From contig JAKOUY010000016.1 in the NCBI GenBank assembly GCA_029782355.1, positions 248,001 to 312,000 of the forward strand: 64,000 nucleotides of DNA. Reading direction: 5' to 3'. The notes under the pieces are model-generated. The model made no database searches and was not told the DNA's origin. It was given only the letters and a program-made list of their open reading frames with translations. Origin of the DNA: Actinomycetes bacterium (GTDB lineage: Bacteria; Actinomycetota; Acidimicrobiia; Acidimicrobiales; Ilumatobacteraceae). Positions 41,333 to 52,732 of this stretch are shown piece by piece (position 1 is the first letter of the stretch; every line of letters begins with the position of its first letter). The translations under genes and the position numbers were made by a program.

Positions 41333-42709
41333 GTGAGCGACGCGGAACAGCTGTGGAAAGCCGTCTCCCAGCTGTTGCGCGCCCAGGTGTCCGAGGCGGT
41401 GTGGCTGTCCACGTTCCAGGACGTCGCCGCCATCGACGACGATGGCGCACTGCACCTGGTGGCGCCGAACTCGCTGACCCGCGACCGGATCATGTCGCGG
41501 TACCTGCCGATGCTGCGCGACGCCCTCGAGGAGCTCAACCATGGCGACCACCCGGTCACGGTGGACGTTGCCGACGCCGTCGACGAGCCGACCCAGCTGA
41601 CCTTGGCCGACGCCCCGTCCGCCTCGTCGTCCGCCTCGTCGTCCGCCGGATCGTCGGGTGACGACACCGGGGAGATCGCCCTCGGCGGCGGCCTGAATCC
41701 GCGCTACACCTTCGAGGCCTTCGTCAAGGGGCAGTCCAACCAGTTCGCCCTCGCCGCCGCCCAGCGGGTCGCCGAGACGCCGGGACGCAGCTACAACCCG
41801 CTGTTCATCTATGGCTCGGCTGGGTTGGGCAAGACCCACCTGCTCCACGCCATCGGTCATTACGTGCGCTCCCACTACCAGCACGACGTGGTCCGCTACG
41901 TCAGCACGGAGACGTTTCTCAACGAGTACGTCGACGGGATCCGCACCGACACGATCGCCAACTTCAAGCGCCGCTATCGGGACATCGACGTCCTCTTGAT
42001 CGACGACATCCAGTTCATGGAGAACAAGGAAGGTCTGCAGGAGGAGTTCTTCCACACCTTCAACACCCTGCACGGCCAGAACAAGCAGATCGTCATCTCG
42101 AGCGACCGGATGCCCGACGCCATCCCCACCCTGGAGGAGCGGTTGCGCGGCCGGTTCAAGTGGGGCCTGATCACCGACATCCAGCCGCCCGACATGGAGA
42201 CCCGCCTGGCCATCTTGCGCAACAAGGCCGAGCGGGACCGCAGCCCGGTCCCCGGCGAGATCCTCGAGTTCATCGCCTCCAAGGTGACCTCGAACATCCG
42301 TGCCCTGGAAGGGGCACTGATCCGGGTCACCGCCTACGCCAGCCTGAACAGCGTGCCGATCAGCACCCACCTGGCCCAGCAGTTGCTGGCCGACCTCCTG
42401 ACGGACAGTTATGTCAAGCCACGCACCGACGACGAGTTGCTCGACGAGATCGCCGTGATCCTCGGGTTCAGCGTCGACGCCCTGCGCGGCAAGAGCCGCC
42501 AGCGGCCGCTGGTCACCGCCCGGCAGATGGCCATGTACGTGTTCCGCGAGCTCACCGATCTCAGCTACCCGGCCATCGCCCGGTTGTTCGGAGGTCGCGA
42601 CCACACCACGGTGATCCACGCCGTCGACAAGGTCCAGCGGTTGATGCGCGAGCGCAAGCAGATCTACGACCAGGTCACCGACCTGATCACCCGACTGAAG
42701 AAGAGCTGA
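41333..42709 (+). CDS. dnaA: chromosomal replication initiator DnaA
   Basis: A 458-residue initiator that binds DnaA boxes and opens the origin. Domain I is residues 1-80. A short Ser-rich domain II follows (about 95-115), unusually compact compared with Streptomyces. Domain III has Walker A GSAGLGKTH near 162-170 and Walker B LLIDDIQF. Domain IV carries GGRDHTTVIHAVDKV near 420. GTG 41333 is preceded by GGAGGG. Confidence 0.98.
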   Translation: MSDAEQLWKAVSQLLRAQVSEAVWLSTFQDVAAIDDDGALHLVAPNSLTRDRIMSRYLPMLRDALEELNHGDHPVTVDVADAVDEPTQLTLADAPSASSSASSSAGSSGDDTGEIALGGGLNPRYTFEAFVKGQSNQFALAAAQRVAETPGRSYNPLFIYGSAGLGKTHLLHAIGHYVRSHYQHDVVRYVSTETFLNEYVDGIRTDTIANFKRRYRDIDVLLIDDIQFMENKEGLQEEFFHTFNTLHGQNKQIVISSDRMPDAIPTLEERLRGRFKWGLITDIQPPDMETRLAILRNKAERDRSPVPGEILEFIASKVTSNIRALEGALIRVTAYASLNSVPISTHLAQQLLADLLTDSYVKPRTDDELLDEIAVILGFSVDALRGKSRQRPLVTARQMAMYVFRELTDLSYPAIARLFGGRDHTTVIHAVDKVQRLMRERKQIYDQVTDLITRLKKS

Positions 42710-42931
42710 CGATGCTGTGCACCAGCTGTGGACGAGGGCCGCTCGCCAGTGGACGGCGTCATGGTTGTCCCCCGAATCACAGCACGGTGATTCGCCAGCT
42801 GTGGGCGACGGTGGTCAACCTGTGCACCGCCGCGACCCCTGCATGCAGGCCGAACGCCGACTTATGCACAATCCACACCACTTATTAGAACTACTACGAC
42901 CTAGAGACGAAACGACGAGAAAGGTAACGCT
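42710..42931. other. predicted oriC (dnaA-dnaN intergenic)
   Basis: Box-like 9-mers include TGTGGACGA (42727-42735), TTATGCACA (42862-42870) and CAATCCACA (42869-42877), with weaker ones such as TGTGGGCGA and TGTGCACCG between. The last 70 bases (42861-42931) are clearly richer in A and T than the rest of the window and are the likely unwinding element. At 222 bases with few consensus boxes it is small for an actinobacterial origin. Confidence 0.7.
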
Positions 42932-44032
42932 GTGAGATTCCGTTGCGAGCGAGACGTGTTGGCCGATGCCCTGGGAACGGCGGGGCGCGCCGCCACGGGA
43001 CGGACTGGCGCGCTGCCGGTGCTGTCCGGAGTTCGCCTGGTGCTGGACGGCAATCAGCTCAGCGTGACCGGGACCGACCTCGACCTGACCATCCAACTCA
43101 CCGTCGAGGTGGGGGGCGAGGCCGACGGCGGGGTCGTGCTCCCGGCCCGGCTGGCGTCCGACATCGTCCGTTCGCTGCCCGCCGGCAAGGTCGAGCTGGA
43201 GGTGTCCGACGACAACGTCCACGTCAGCGGTGGGCGGTCGCAGTTCACCGTGCGACCGCTGTCGATCGACGACTACCCGAAGCTCGCCGCGCCGACGACC
43301 AGCGCCACGACCCTGCCGGCGGCCGAGTTCGGGGAGGCCCTCCGCCAGGTGGTCCGCGCGGCCAGCACCGACGACGCCCGACCGATCCTGACCGGGGTGC
43401 TGTTCTCGGCCGAGGAGGACGGGCTGCGCATGGTGGCCACCGACTCGTACCGCCTGGCGGTGCGTGATCTGCCCGGTCAGCAGGCGCTGGCCAACGCCCA
43501 GCGGGTGCTGGTGCCCGGCCGGGCCCTGGGCGAACTGGCCCGCCTGGTCGGTGGGGGAGCCGACCTGGTCATGCGCCTCGGTGACCGGGACGCCTCCTTC
43601 GAGGTCGGCAGCACCCGGTTGACGACGCGGTTGATCGACGGGGAGTTCCCCAACTACCGCCAGCTGATCCCGGCCGATCACCCGAACCTGCTGACCGTGG
43701 AGCGCGACGCACTGCTCGACGCCATCCGCCGGGTGAAGATCCTGGCCCGTGAGTCGACGCCGGTCCGCCTGGCCATGGGTGGCGAGACGCTGCGGATCAG
43801 TGCGATCACCCAGGACGTCGGCAACGCCAGCGAGGAGCTCGACGCCGAGTTCCGCGGCACCGATCTGGTCGTGGCCTTCAACCCCGACTACCTGATCGCC
43901 GGCGTCGAGGCCTGCACCGGCGAGCACGTCACCCTGGCGACCCGCGACGGGATGAAGCCGGCCGTGCTGCGCGGTCAGGACGCCGCCGACTACCTCTACC
44001 TGCTCATGCCGGTGCGCGTCCCGGGCAGCTGA
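42932..44032 (+). CDS. dnaN: DNA polymerase III sliding clamp
   Basis: A 366-residue beta clamp with three repeated clamp folds (about residues 1-120, 125-240 and 245-366), ending with the conserved LYLLMPVRV. It encircles DNA and tethers polymerase. The GTG start is preceded by GAAAGG. recF follows after three bases. Confidence 0.97.
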   Translation: MRFRCERDVLADALGTAGRAATGRTGALPVLSGVRLVLDGNQLSVTGTDLDLTIQLTVEVGGEADGGVVLPARLASDIVRSLPAGKVELEVSDDNVHVSGGRSQFTVRPLSIDDYPKLAAPTTSATTLPAAEFGEALRQVVRAASTDDARPILTGVLFSAEEDGLRMVATDSYRLAVRDLPGQQALANAQRVLVPGRALGELARLVGGGADLVMRLGDRDASFEVGSTRLTTRLIDGEFPNYRQLIPADHPNLLTVERDALLDAIRRVKILARESTPVRLAMGGETLRISAITQDVGNASEELDAEFRGTDLVVAFNPDYLIAGVEACTGEHVTLATRDGMKPAVLRGQDAADYLYLLMPVRVPGS

Positions 44033-44035
44033 CGG

Positions 44036-45112
44036 GTGATCGTCCGCCACCTCGAGCTGGTCGACTTCCGCAACTACGCCGCCGCCACCTTCGACCTCCA
44101 CCCCGGCATCACCGCGGTGGTCGGGCGCAACGGGCAGGGCAAGACCAACCTGGCCGAGGCGCTGGGCTACCTGGCCACCACCGACAGCTTCCGCGGGGCG
44201 CCGGACGACGCAGTGATCCGAGTGGGCACCGACGAGGCCGTCGTCCGGGCCACGGTGGTGGACGGCGAGCGCGAGCAACTGATCGAGCTGTCGCTCAGCC
44301 GTCACGGGCGGAACCGGGTGCAGGTCAACCGCCAGCGCCTGCAGCGGGCCCGGGATCTCCTCGGCGCGCTGCGCGTGACGGTGTTCTCGCCGGACGACCT
44401 GGCGGTGGTGAAGGAGGGGCCCGGGGTGCGCCGGACGTTCCTCGACCGGACCCTGACCGACCTGGCGGTCAAGTACGACGCCCTGCGCCTGGAGCTGGAC
44501 CGGGTGGTCCGCCAGCGGAACACGTTGCTCAAGCAGCTGGCCGGCCGGCTGGACGACGCCGACACCTCGACGCTCGACGTCTGGGACGAGCGCTTGGCCA
44601 CGGTGGGCGATCGCTTCGGCGTGGCCCGGGGCACGCTGGTCGAGCGGTTGGCGCCGATGGTGGCCGAGGCCTACGCCCAGCTGGCCGGGATCGGCACACC
44701 GGTGGAGCTTCGCTACGATCCGCCATGGCGGGACGGCGGCCTGCTCGCGGCACTGGGAGCGGCTCGGGCCGACGACGTGCGCCGGGCCACGACCACGGTC
44801 GGCCCGCACCGCGACGAGCTGGAGCTGTCCGTCAACGGCATGCCCGCTCGCCTCCAGGCGTCGCAGGGCGAGCAGCGCACGCTGGCCCTGGCGCTGCGCC
44901 TGGCCGCCCACCGGCTGGTCACCGAGCGCACCGGCTCGGCCCCGGTGCTGGTGCTGGACGACGTCCTCAGCGAGCTCGACCAGCAGCGCTGCACCGCCCT
45001 GTTGCACCACCTGCCACCCGGCCAGGTGGTCATCACCACGGCGGGTGTCCTGCCCGACGCCGCCCACCCCGACGCCGTGCTGCACATCGCCGCCGGCGCC
45101 GTGGCCGGGTGA
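44036..45112 (+). CDS. recF: DNA repair protein RecF
   Basis: A 358-residue SMC-like ATPase that loads RecA at gaps. Walker A GRNGQGKT at residues 30-37, signature region LQASQGEQRTLALALRLA, and Walker B VLVLDDVLSELD. Start GTG 44036. Usual position after dnaN. Confidence 0.96.
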   Translation: MIVRHLELVDFRNYAAATFDLHPGITAVVGRNGQGKTNLAEALGYLATTDSFRGAPDDAVIRVGTDEAVVRATVVDGEREQLIELSLSRHGRNRVQVNRQRLQRARDLLGALRVTVFSPDDLAVVKEGPGVRRTFLDRTLTDLAVKYDALRLELDRVVRQRNTLLKQLAGRLDDADTSTLDVWDERLATVGDRFGVARGTLVERLAPMVAEAYAQLAGIGTPVELRYDPPWRDGGLLAALGAARADDVRRATTTVGPHRDELELSVNGMPARLQASQGEQRTLALALRLAAHRLVTERTGSAPVLVLDDVLSELDQQRCTALLHHLPPGQVVITTAGVLPDAAHPDAVLHIAAGAVAG

Positions 45113-45148
45113 CCGGCCCAGCCGAGCGCGCCGTGGCACAGTGAGGCG

Positions 45149-45472
45149 ATGGAGGAGGGACCGATCCCGCTGAGCGAGAGCCTGGCCGGGGTGGTCCGCG
45201 CCCTGCGCGGCCCCGGCGGGCGGGCCGACCAACCGGCCCCGGCGGTGGTCGGTGGGGTCTTCGGCCGCTGGAACGACGCCGTCGGCGAGGCGATCGCCGC
45301 CCATGTCCAGCCGGTTCGTCTCGACGGGACCCGCCTGCTGGTCGAGGTCGACGACCCGGCGTGGGCCACCCAGGTGCAGTTCTTCGCCCAGACGATCTGC
45401 CAGCGTCTGGCGGAGGTGGCCGGGGCCACGGTGGAGCACCTCGAGGCCCGGGTCGCCGGGCGCCGGCACTGA
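45149..45472 (+). CDS. DUF721 protein (Rv0004-like)
   Basis: A 107-residue DUF721 protein as found between recF and gyrB throughout actinobacteria. Typical core VFGRWNDAVGEAIAAHVQPV and VEVDDPAWATQVQF. It is thought to bind nucleic acid or replication proteins; the role here is unknown. CACAGT, a variant hexamer, ends six bases before the ATG. Confidence 0.88.
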   Translation: MEEGPIPLSESLAGVVRALRGPGGRADQPAPAVVGGVFGRWNDAVGEAIAAHVQPVRLDGTRLLVEVDDPAWATQVQFFAQTICQRLAEVAGATVEHLEARVAGRRH

Positions 45473-45561
45473 CCGTGCCGTGCCCGTCGGGGCCCGGTGG
45501 CGTGGTGGTCCGGACGGGGTCGGCAACCGGGACTGTCCGCCACTCCGTGACACCCTCCCGG

Positions 45562-45567
45562 TAGACT
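45562..45567 (+). promoter_or_regulatory. candidate -10 of gyrB
   Basis: TAGACT in the 221-base gap before gyrB, giving a leader of about 120 bases with GAGG before the GTG. No gene is seen in 45473-45693. Confidence 0.4.
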
Positions 45568-45693
45568 GGATCAACATCGCGACCACCGTCCGGAGCGCAG
45601 CGCCCACGGTGCCGTCGCCCGAAAAACACCAGGTCAGCCCGGGTGCGCGCCACGGCGTGCAGGCGGGCGGGCACGACGGATCGAGGTCATCGC

Positions 45694-47670
<1,977 letters not shown>

Positions 47671-47687
47671 ACCGGAACCACTGAACG

Positions 47688-50162
47688 ATGTCTGACACCC
47701 CCACCCCCACCGGCCCGGCGGCCGACGGCGGCGACGACGGCGAGCGCCTGGCCGTCGAGCCGATCCAGCTCCAGGACGAGATGGAGCGCAGCTTCCTCGA
47801 CTACGCCATGTCGGTCATCATGGCCCGGGCCCTGCCCGACGTTCGTGACGGGCTCAAGCCGGTGCACCGCCGGATCATCTGGGACATGGAGGAGCAGGGC
47901 TTCCGCCCCAACCGCCCCTACGTCAAGTCGGCCCGCGTCACCGGCGACACGATGGCCAAGTTCCACCCCCACGGCGATTCGGCGATCTACGACGCCCTGG
48001 TGCGCATGGCCCAGCCGTTCTCCCTGCGCCACCCGCTGATCGACTTCCACGGCAACTACGGATCTCCCGACTTCTCCGCGGCGGCGTCGCGCTACACCGA
48101 GTGCCGGTTGGACCCGCTGGCGATGGAGATGCTGGCCGACATCGACGAGGACACCGTCGACATGGTCCGGAACTACGACGACTCGCTCGACGAGCCGACG
48201 GTGCTGCCGGCGCGGTTCCCCAACCTGCTGGTCAACGGCAGCCAGGGCATCGCCGTGGGCATGGCGACGAACATCCCCCCGCACAACCTCGGCGAGGTGA
48301 TCGATGCCACCATCCACCTGATCGACCATCCCGAGGCCACCCCCGACGACCTGATGCACTTCGTCAAGGGCCCGGACTTCCCGACCGGCGGGCAGATTCT
48401 CGGGCGGGCCGGGATGATCGAGGCCTACCGCACCGGGCGGGGCAGCATCAAGATGCGGGCCACGGCCACCATCGAGGAGACCAAGCGCGGCGGGTTCCAG
48501 ATCATCGTCAGCGAGCTGCCCTACCAGGCCAGCTGCGAGGCCATCTCCCGGCGGATCCAGGAACTCGTCGACGCTGGCGAGCTGGACGGGATCAGCGACG
48601 TCAACGACAGCTCGGCCGGCGGCAAGACGAAGCTGGTGGTCACGCTGAAGCGCGACGGCAACGCCAACGTGGTGCTCAACAACCTGTTCAAGATGACCCA
48701 GCTGCAGACCAGCTTCGGGGTCAACATGGTCGCCCTGGTCGACGGGGTGCCGCGCACGCTGAACCTGGCCGACGCCCTGGCCGGCTACATCCGTCACCAG
48801 ATCGACGTCATCACCCGGCGCACCGAGCATCGCCTCGCCGAGGCCAAGCGCCGCCTGCACATCTACGAGGGCCGGCACAAGGCGCTGAACGTGATCGATG
48901 CGATCATCGCGCTGATCCGGGCCAGCGACGACACCGCCGCGGCGCGCGCCGGGCTGATGGCGCCGCCCTTCGAGTTCTCCGAGCTGCAGGCCAACGACAT
49001 CCTCGAGATGCGTCTCGGCCAGCTCACCAAGCTCAGCCGGATCGACATCGAGGCCGAGATCGAGTCGCTGAAGGTCAAGATCACCGAGCTGCAGGGCATC
49101 CTCGACGATCCGGTGGTGCTGCGCGGCGTGATCAAGACCGAGCTGGCCGCGGTGAAGGAACGCTTCGCCACGCCACGGGTCTGCCAGGTCACCCTGGACA
49201 CCGGCGACATGAGCGTCGAGGACCTGGTCGAGGACAAGGAACTGGTCATCGTCATGACCCAGGCCCAGTACGTCAAGGCCGTGCCGGCCGGGTCGTTCAA
49301 GACCCAGGGCCGCGGCGGGCGGGGCGTGTCGGGCGCCAAGTTGAAGGCCGACGACATCGTCCGCAACGTCATCTTCACGACCGCCCACGCCTACCTGCTG
49401 TTCTTCTCCAACCGCGGCAAGGTCTACCGGTTGCGCGCCCTGGACATCCCCGAGCGGGAGCGCACGGCCAAGGGCATGCCCATCGTCAACCTCCTGCCCC
49501 TGCAAGCCGGGGAGACCATCGAGGCCATCATCGACACCCGCGACTTCGCCGGCGAGCGCTACCTGTTCTTCGCCACCCGCCAGGGCGTGGTCAAGAAGAC
49601 GGCGTTCAACGAGTACGACAACGGCCGGCGCGACGGATTGATCGCCGTCAACCTGCGTGACGGCGACGAGTTGGTCCGGGTGATCGAGACCAGCGGCACC
49701 GACGACATCTTCATGGTCAGCCGCACGGGCATGACCATCCGCTTCAACGAGGACGAGGTTCGGGCCATGGGCCGGGCCGCGGCCGGGGTGCGCGGCATGA
49801 AGCTGAAGCCGGGCGACGAGGTGGTGTCCGTCGACGTCGCCCGTGACGACACCGCCATCCTGATGGTCACCGAGGCCGGGTACGGCAAGCGCACCCAGCT
49901 GGACCGCTTCAACGTCCAGGGCCGCGGCGGCCAGGGCGTCATCGGGATCCGCCTGACCGGCAAGAAGGGTCAGGTGGTGGCGGCGTTCATGGTCGGCCTG
50001 GACGACGACATCGTCGCCGTGTCCGATGCCGGCGTGACCATCCGGATGAACGTGCGCGAGATCTCCTCCCAGGGTCGCGACGCCACCGGGGTCCGGGTGA
50101 TGAACCTGGACAACGGCCAGACGGTCGCCTCGGTCGCCCCGATCCTGTCCAGCGACGAGTAG
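47688..50162 (+). CDS. gyrA: DNA gyrase subunit A
   Basis: An 824-residue breakage-reunion subunit. The catalytic Tyr is in RYTECRL near residue 136. The quinolone-determining region reads [12 protein letters not shown], with the Ser and Asp residues typical of susceptible enzymes. C-terminal beta-pinwheel repeats include the GyrA-box-like QGRGGRG and QGRGGQG. It follows gyrB by 17 bases. No intein. Confidence 0.98.
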   Translation: MSDTPTPTGPAADGGDDGERLAVEPIQLQDEMERSFLDYAMSVIMARALPDVRDGLKPVHRRIIWDMEEQGFRPNRPYVKSARVTGDTMAKFHPHGDSAIYDALVRMAQPFSLRHPLIDFHGNYGSPDFSAAASRYTECRLDPLAMEMLADIDEDTVDMVRNYDDSLDEPTVLPARFPNLLVNGSQGIAVGMATNIPPHNLGEVIDATIHLIDHPEATPDDLMHFVKGPDFPTGGQILGRAGMIEAYRTGRGSIKMRATATIEETKRGGFQIIVSELPYQASCEAISRRIQELVDAGELDGISDVNDSSAGGKTKLVVTLKRDGNANVVLNNLFKMTQLQTSFGVNMVALVDGVPRTLNLADALAGYIRHQIDVITRRTEHRLAEAKRRLHIYEGRHKALNVIDAIIALIRASDDTAAARAGLMAPPFEFSELQANDILEMRLGQLTKLSRIDIEAEIESLKVKITELQGILDDPVVLRGVIKTELAAVKERFATPRVCQVTLDTGDMSVEDLVEDKELVIVMTQAQYVKAVPAGSFKTQGRGGRGVSGAKLKADDIVRNVIFTTAHAYLLFFSNRGKVYRLRALDIPERERTAKGMPIVNLLPLQAGETIEAIIDTRDFAGERYLFFATRQGVVKKTAFNEYDNGRRDGLIAVNLRDGDELVRVIETSGTDDIFMVSRTGMTIRFNEDEVRAMGRAAAGVRGMKLKPGDEVVSVDVARDDTAILMVTEAGYGKRTQLDRFNVQGRGGQGVIGIRLTGKKGQVVAAFMVGLDDDIVAVSDAGVTIRMNVREISSQGRDATGVRVMNLDNGQTVASVAPILSSDE

Positions 50163-50168
50163 GCCCAC

Positions 50169-50184
50169 CGGGTCGCTCGACCCG
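50169..50184. terminator. hairpin after gyrA
   Basis: Perfect arms CGGGTCG and CGACCCG with a two-base loop, six bases after the gyrA stop, no T-tract. Probable 3' end of the gyrB-gyrA message. Confidence 0.4.
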
Positions 50185-50281
50185 TCCATCGGCCGCTCGT
50201 GCGGCCCACCTCGTGGGTTCGGCCCACCGCAACCGGTGGAGCGGGCCGCGACCTGGCCCGCCGTGGGCCTGGAGGTGTCCG

Positions 50282-50596
50282 ATGCGACGCACGTCCGATC
50301 GGGGTCAGGCGATGCCTCTCGTTCTCGTCATCGTGGCACTGTCCGTGGTGGCGGCAGTTGCCGCCGGGGTCGCAGCCGGCGAGGTGACCAAGCGAGGGCG
50401 CGCCCAGGCTGCGGCCGATGCCGCAGCCCTCGCCGGACTCGATGGCGGACAGCCGGCCGCAGCCGGCTTGGCGGCGCGCAACGGGGCCGTGCTGACCTCC
50501 TTCGTCCGGATCGGTGCGGTGGTGACCGTGACGGTCGAGGTCGACGGCATTGGCGCGTCGGCCCGGGCCTCGAACGGCCCGGGCCCCGCCCCGTGA
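50282..50596 (+). CDS. TadE/TadG-like small membrane protein
   Basis: A 104-residue protein starting RRTSDRGQAMPLVLVIVAL, a pilin-like motif and membrane helix (about residues 8-35), followed by RGRAQAAADAAALAGL as in putative Flp-pilus TadE/G-like proteins. GGAGGTG precedes the ATG at good spacing. It usually belongs to a tad secretion cluster, but none is present here, so it appears solitary. Its stop lies directly before the tandem-repeat locus. Confidence 0.75.
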   Translation: MRRTSDRGQAMPLVLVIVALSVVAAVAAGVAAGEVTKRGRAQAAADAAALAGLDGGQPAAAGLAARNGAVLTSFVRIGAVVTVTVEVDGIGASARASNGPGPAP

Positions 50597-50600
50597 CGAC

Positions 50601-50708
50601 GCCCACCCGCCGTCCCCCTGGCCTCGCCCACCCGCCGTCCCCCTGGCCTCGCCCACCCGCCTGTCCCGTGAGCGCCCTCGCCCGTCCCGTCCCGTGAGCG
50701 CCCTCGCC
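50601..50708. repeat. short tandem repeats (25- and 26-bp periods)
   Basis: A 25-bp unit beginning GCCCACCCGCCGTCCCCCTG occurs at 50601-50625 and 50626-50650 with a partial third copy. Then a 20-bp unit beginning GTCCCGTGAGCG occurs at 50663-50682 and 50689-50708. C-rich minisatellite-like sequence, not coding. Confidence 0.85.
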
Positions 50709-50710
50709 GC

Positions 50711-51085
50711 CCGTCTGCGTTGCGGCGGACCCATGGGCGCGCAATGTGCCGATCGTGCACGTTGTGGTCCCCATGGGGGCGGGAGTGGTCGGTCGGGCGC
50801 TGGCGAGGTGGCGTCGCCGCTCGGCGCGTCCCGTGGTGTCGCTCGCCTGCTCGTCTGCGTTGTGGCGGACCCATGGGCGCGCAATGTGCCGATCGTGCAC
50901 GTTGTGGTCCCCATGGGGGTGGGAGTGGTCGGTCGGGCGCTGGCGAGGTGGCGTCGCCGCCTGGCGCGTCCCGTGGCGTCGCTGACCTGCTCGTCTGCGT
51001 TGTGGCGGACCCATGGGCGCGCAATGTGCCGATCGTGCACGTTGTGGTCTCCATGGGGGCGGGAGTGGTCGGTCGAGCGCCGGCC
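50711..51085. repeat. 140-bp tandem repeat with conserved extended hairpin (2.7 copies)
   Basis: Copies start near 50711, 50851 and 50991, exactly 140 bp apart, and differ by only a few bases; the third stops after about 95 bp. Each holds a long imperfect hairpin: outer arms CCCATGGG (50730-50737 and 50770-50777 in copy 1), inner arms CAATGTGC and GCACGTTG, and loop CGATCGT. In copy 3 an outer-arm C-to-T change is tolerated by a G-U pair. No conserved reading frame with a plausible start serves all copies. The next 67 bases to the DUF3566 start hold only its -10-like CATACT. Confidence 0.85.
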
Positions 51086-51152
51086 CGGGACCACCGGCCG
51101 CCACCCGACGGTGCGACGCCCCGGCGCGCGACCCGGCTGCCATACTTGCCGG

Positions 51153-52538
51153 GTGGATTCCGCCTCCGACCTCGGGGTCGGCTCCGACTCGACCGCTGCC
51201 GACGGCAACGGTGCGGTTCGTCGGGCGATCGATCCGATCGTCGCCCAGCTGAGCCCTGGTCGCCCGGACTCGCCGGCGCTGCCGGCTGTGGAGGCGGCGG
51301 TGGCGTTGCCGGCGGGGTCGCCGGCCGAGGATCGCACCGAACCGCTGCCGCGGCCGATCGACGTGCTCGAGCTGCCGTCGGCGGCACCGGCCGATGACGC
51401 GGCCGACCTCGAGCCGATCGCGCCCGCCGAGGCGCGGCCGATCGCCCTCGGCGTGGCCGACGCGGACGACGTCGGGGAGACGCTCGGCGGCGAGACCGAG
51501 GCGGCTCCGCAGACCGCCGGGGTCGAGTCCGGCACGACCGATCGAGCGGATCCGGCTGGCGCCGATGTGCCGGCGGACCAGCCCGACGAGGCTGCCGCCG
51601 ACGGGGCGAGCAGCGAGCCCGTCGAGCCGCCGGTCGAGGCTCGTCCCTCGCTCGTTCCGCCCCCACCGAATCCAGAGGCCTTCGACGACGACGCCCTGGC
51701 ACAGTCCGTGGGACTGTTCGACCCGGTGAGCGGGCCGACTGCCGCTGCCCCCGCCGAGGACCCCGTGGTCCTGCTCGACCCGCAGGCCGCCGCCGCTGGC
51801 GTCGCCGCTGGCGTCGCCGCTGCTGGGGTGGGAGCTGCCGGGGCCTCGGCCGCTCCAGCGGTTGCGCCACCCGCCACGCCGTCGGCTCGCTCGGTCCCGC
51901 CGGCCGCCCCGCCACGTCCGGCCGTGCCCGTCGTTCCGGCCGGCGGCGCCCCGCCGCGCCGCCCGGCGATCGCCCCGGCTGACCCGGACTCCACCGGCGA
52001 GATCATGAAGCGGCCGCAGCGTCCGGCGCGCCCGCTGCAGCAGCCGGTCGCCGTCCGGCGCCCACCGCGCAGCCGCGTCCGGCGGGTCACGCGTGTCGTG
52101 CGCAGCCTGGACACGTGGAGCGTGTTCAAGGTGGCGGCCATCTTCAACCTGTTCATGCTCGTCGTCACCCTGACCACCGGCGTGCTCCTCTGGAAGGTGG
52201 CCGTCGCCACCGGGACGATCGACAACGTCGAGCGTGGCTTCGAGAACGTCGGCTGGCAGGTCATCGACCTGAAGAGCAAGGGCGGGGAGATCTTCCGCAA
52301 CGCGCTCATTGCCGGACTGTTCGTGGCCATTGGCCTCACCGGCCTGGCCGTCATGTTGGCCACGCTGTTCAACCTGATCACCGATCTGGTCGGTGGGATT
52401 CGCGTCACCGTGCTGGAGGAAGAGGTCCGCACCAAGGACGAGCGGCCCCCGATGGTCGTCCAGCAGCGGCCCGGCCAACCGGTCGGTCAGCCGACCCGTC
52501 CCGCCGTCCGCCAGCCGGGAGCCCCGCCCGGCGGTTGA
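51153..52538 (+). CDS. DUF3566 membrane protein with long disordered N-terminus
   Basis: A 461-residue protein. The C-terminal third is the DUF3566 domain found downstream of gyrA in actinobacteria (Rv0007 type), with two helices near residues 325-350 and 383-410. The first 300 residues are low-complexity: acidic, then Ala/Pro-rich, and probably disordered. GTG 51153 follows CATACT with a six-base gap. In other actinobacteria the family has been linked to polar growth and envelope functions; the role here is unproven. Confidence 0.85.
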   Translation: MDSASDLGVGSDSTAADGNGAVRRAIDPIVAQLSPGRPDSPALPAVEAAVALPAGSPAEDRTEPLPRPIDVLELPSAAPADDAADLEPIAPAEARPIALGVADADDVGETLGGETEAAPQTAGVESGTTDRADPAGADVPADQPDEAAADGASSEPVEPPVEARPSLVPPPPNPEAFDDDALAQSVGLFDPVSGPTAAAPAEDPVVLLDPQAAAAGVAAGVAAAGVGAAGASAAPAVAPPATPSARSVPPAAPPRPAVPVVPAGGAPPRRPAIAPADPDSTGEIMKRPQRPARPLQQPVAVRRPPRSRVRRVTRVVRSLDTWSVFKVAAIFNLFMLVVTLTTGVLLWKVAVATGTIDNVERGFENVGWQVIDLKSKGGEIFRNALIAGLFVAIGLTGLAVMLATLFNLITDLVGGIRVTVLEEEVRTKDERPPMVVQQRPGQPVGQPTRPAVRQPGAPPGG

Positions 52539-52578
52539 GTCGGGCGAGGCCCGCCGATATCCTCAGTCCGCCGCTAGC

Positions 52579-52652
52579 GGGGCTATAGCTCAGTCGGTTA
52601 GAGCGCATCCCTGATAAGGATGAGGTCACAAGTTCGATTCTTGTTAGCCCCA
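52579..52652 (+). tRNA. tRNA-Ile (GAT anticodon)
   Basis: Complete cloverleaf: acceptor GGGGCTA/TAGCCCC, anticodon stem CATCC/GGATG, loop CTGATAA with anticodon GAT at 52613-52615, T-arm with AGTTCGATTCT, discriminator A. No encoded CCA. The tRNA-Ala that often follows in actinobacteria is absent. Confidence 0.95.
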
Positions 52653-52719
52653 CCCCCGCCGCTGCAGGCGCTGGCGATGATCGCCACCACTGGCGTCGCC
52701 GGGCCGCCGGGTGACCACC

Positions 52720-52725
52720 TAGATT
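52720..52725 (+). promoter_or_regulatory. -10 element, leaderless 46-residue gene
   Basis: TAGATT ends seven bases before the ATG at 52733. Confidence 0.45.
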
Positions 52726-52732
52726 GAGGCCG

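Noticed and set aside
42815-45607. 930-codon open frame antisense to dnaN and recF
   Set aside because: Shadow of two certain genes; composition typical of third-position GC bias, no domain recognisable.
47976-48020. Quinolone-resistance substitution in gyrA
   Set aside because: The determining region reads HGDSAIYD, with the residues of susceptible enzymes.
50601-51085. Possible CRISPR array
   Set aside because: Units are 25, 26 and 140 bp and contiguous, with no unique spacers and no cas genes nearby.
49970-52435. Long open frame (over 800 codons) on the minus strand across the gyrA end, tandem repeats and DUF3566
   Set aside because: It is antisense to gyrA and DUF3566, crosses the repeats, and its translation is Arg/Pro/Gly low-complexity. 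GC-rich DNA produces such frames routinely.
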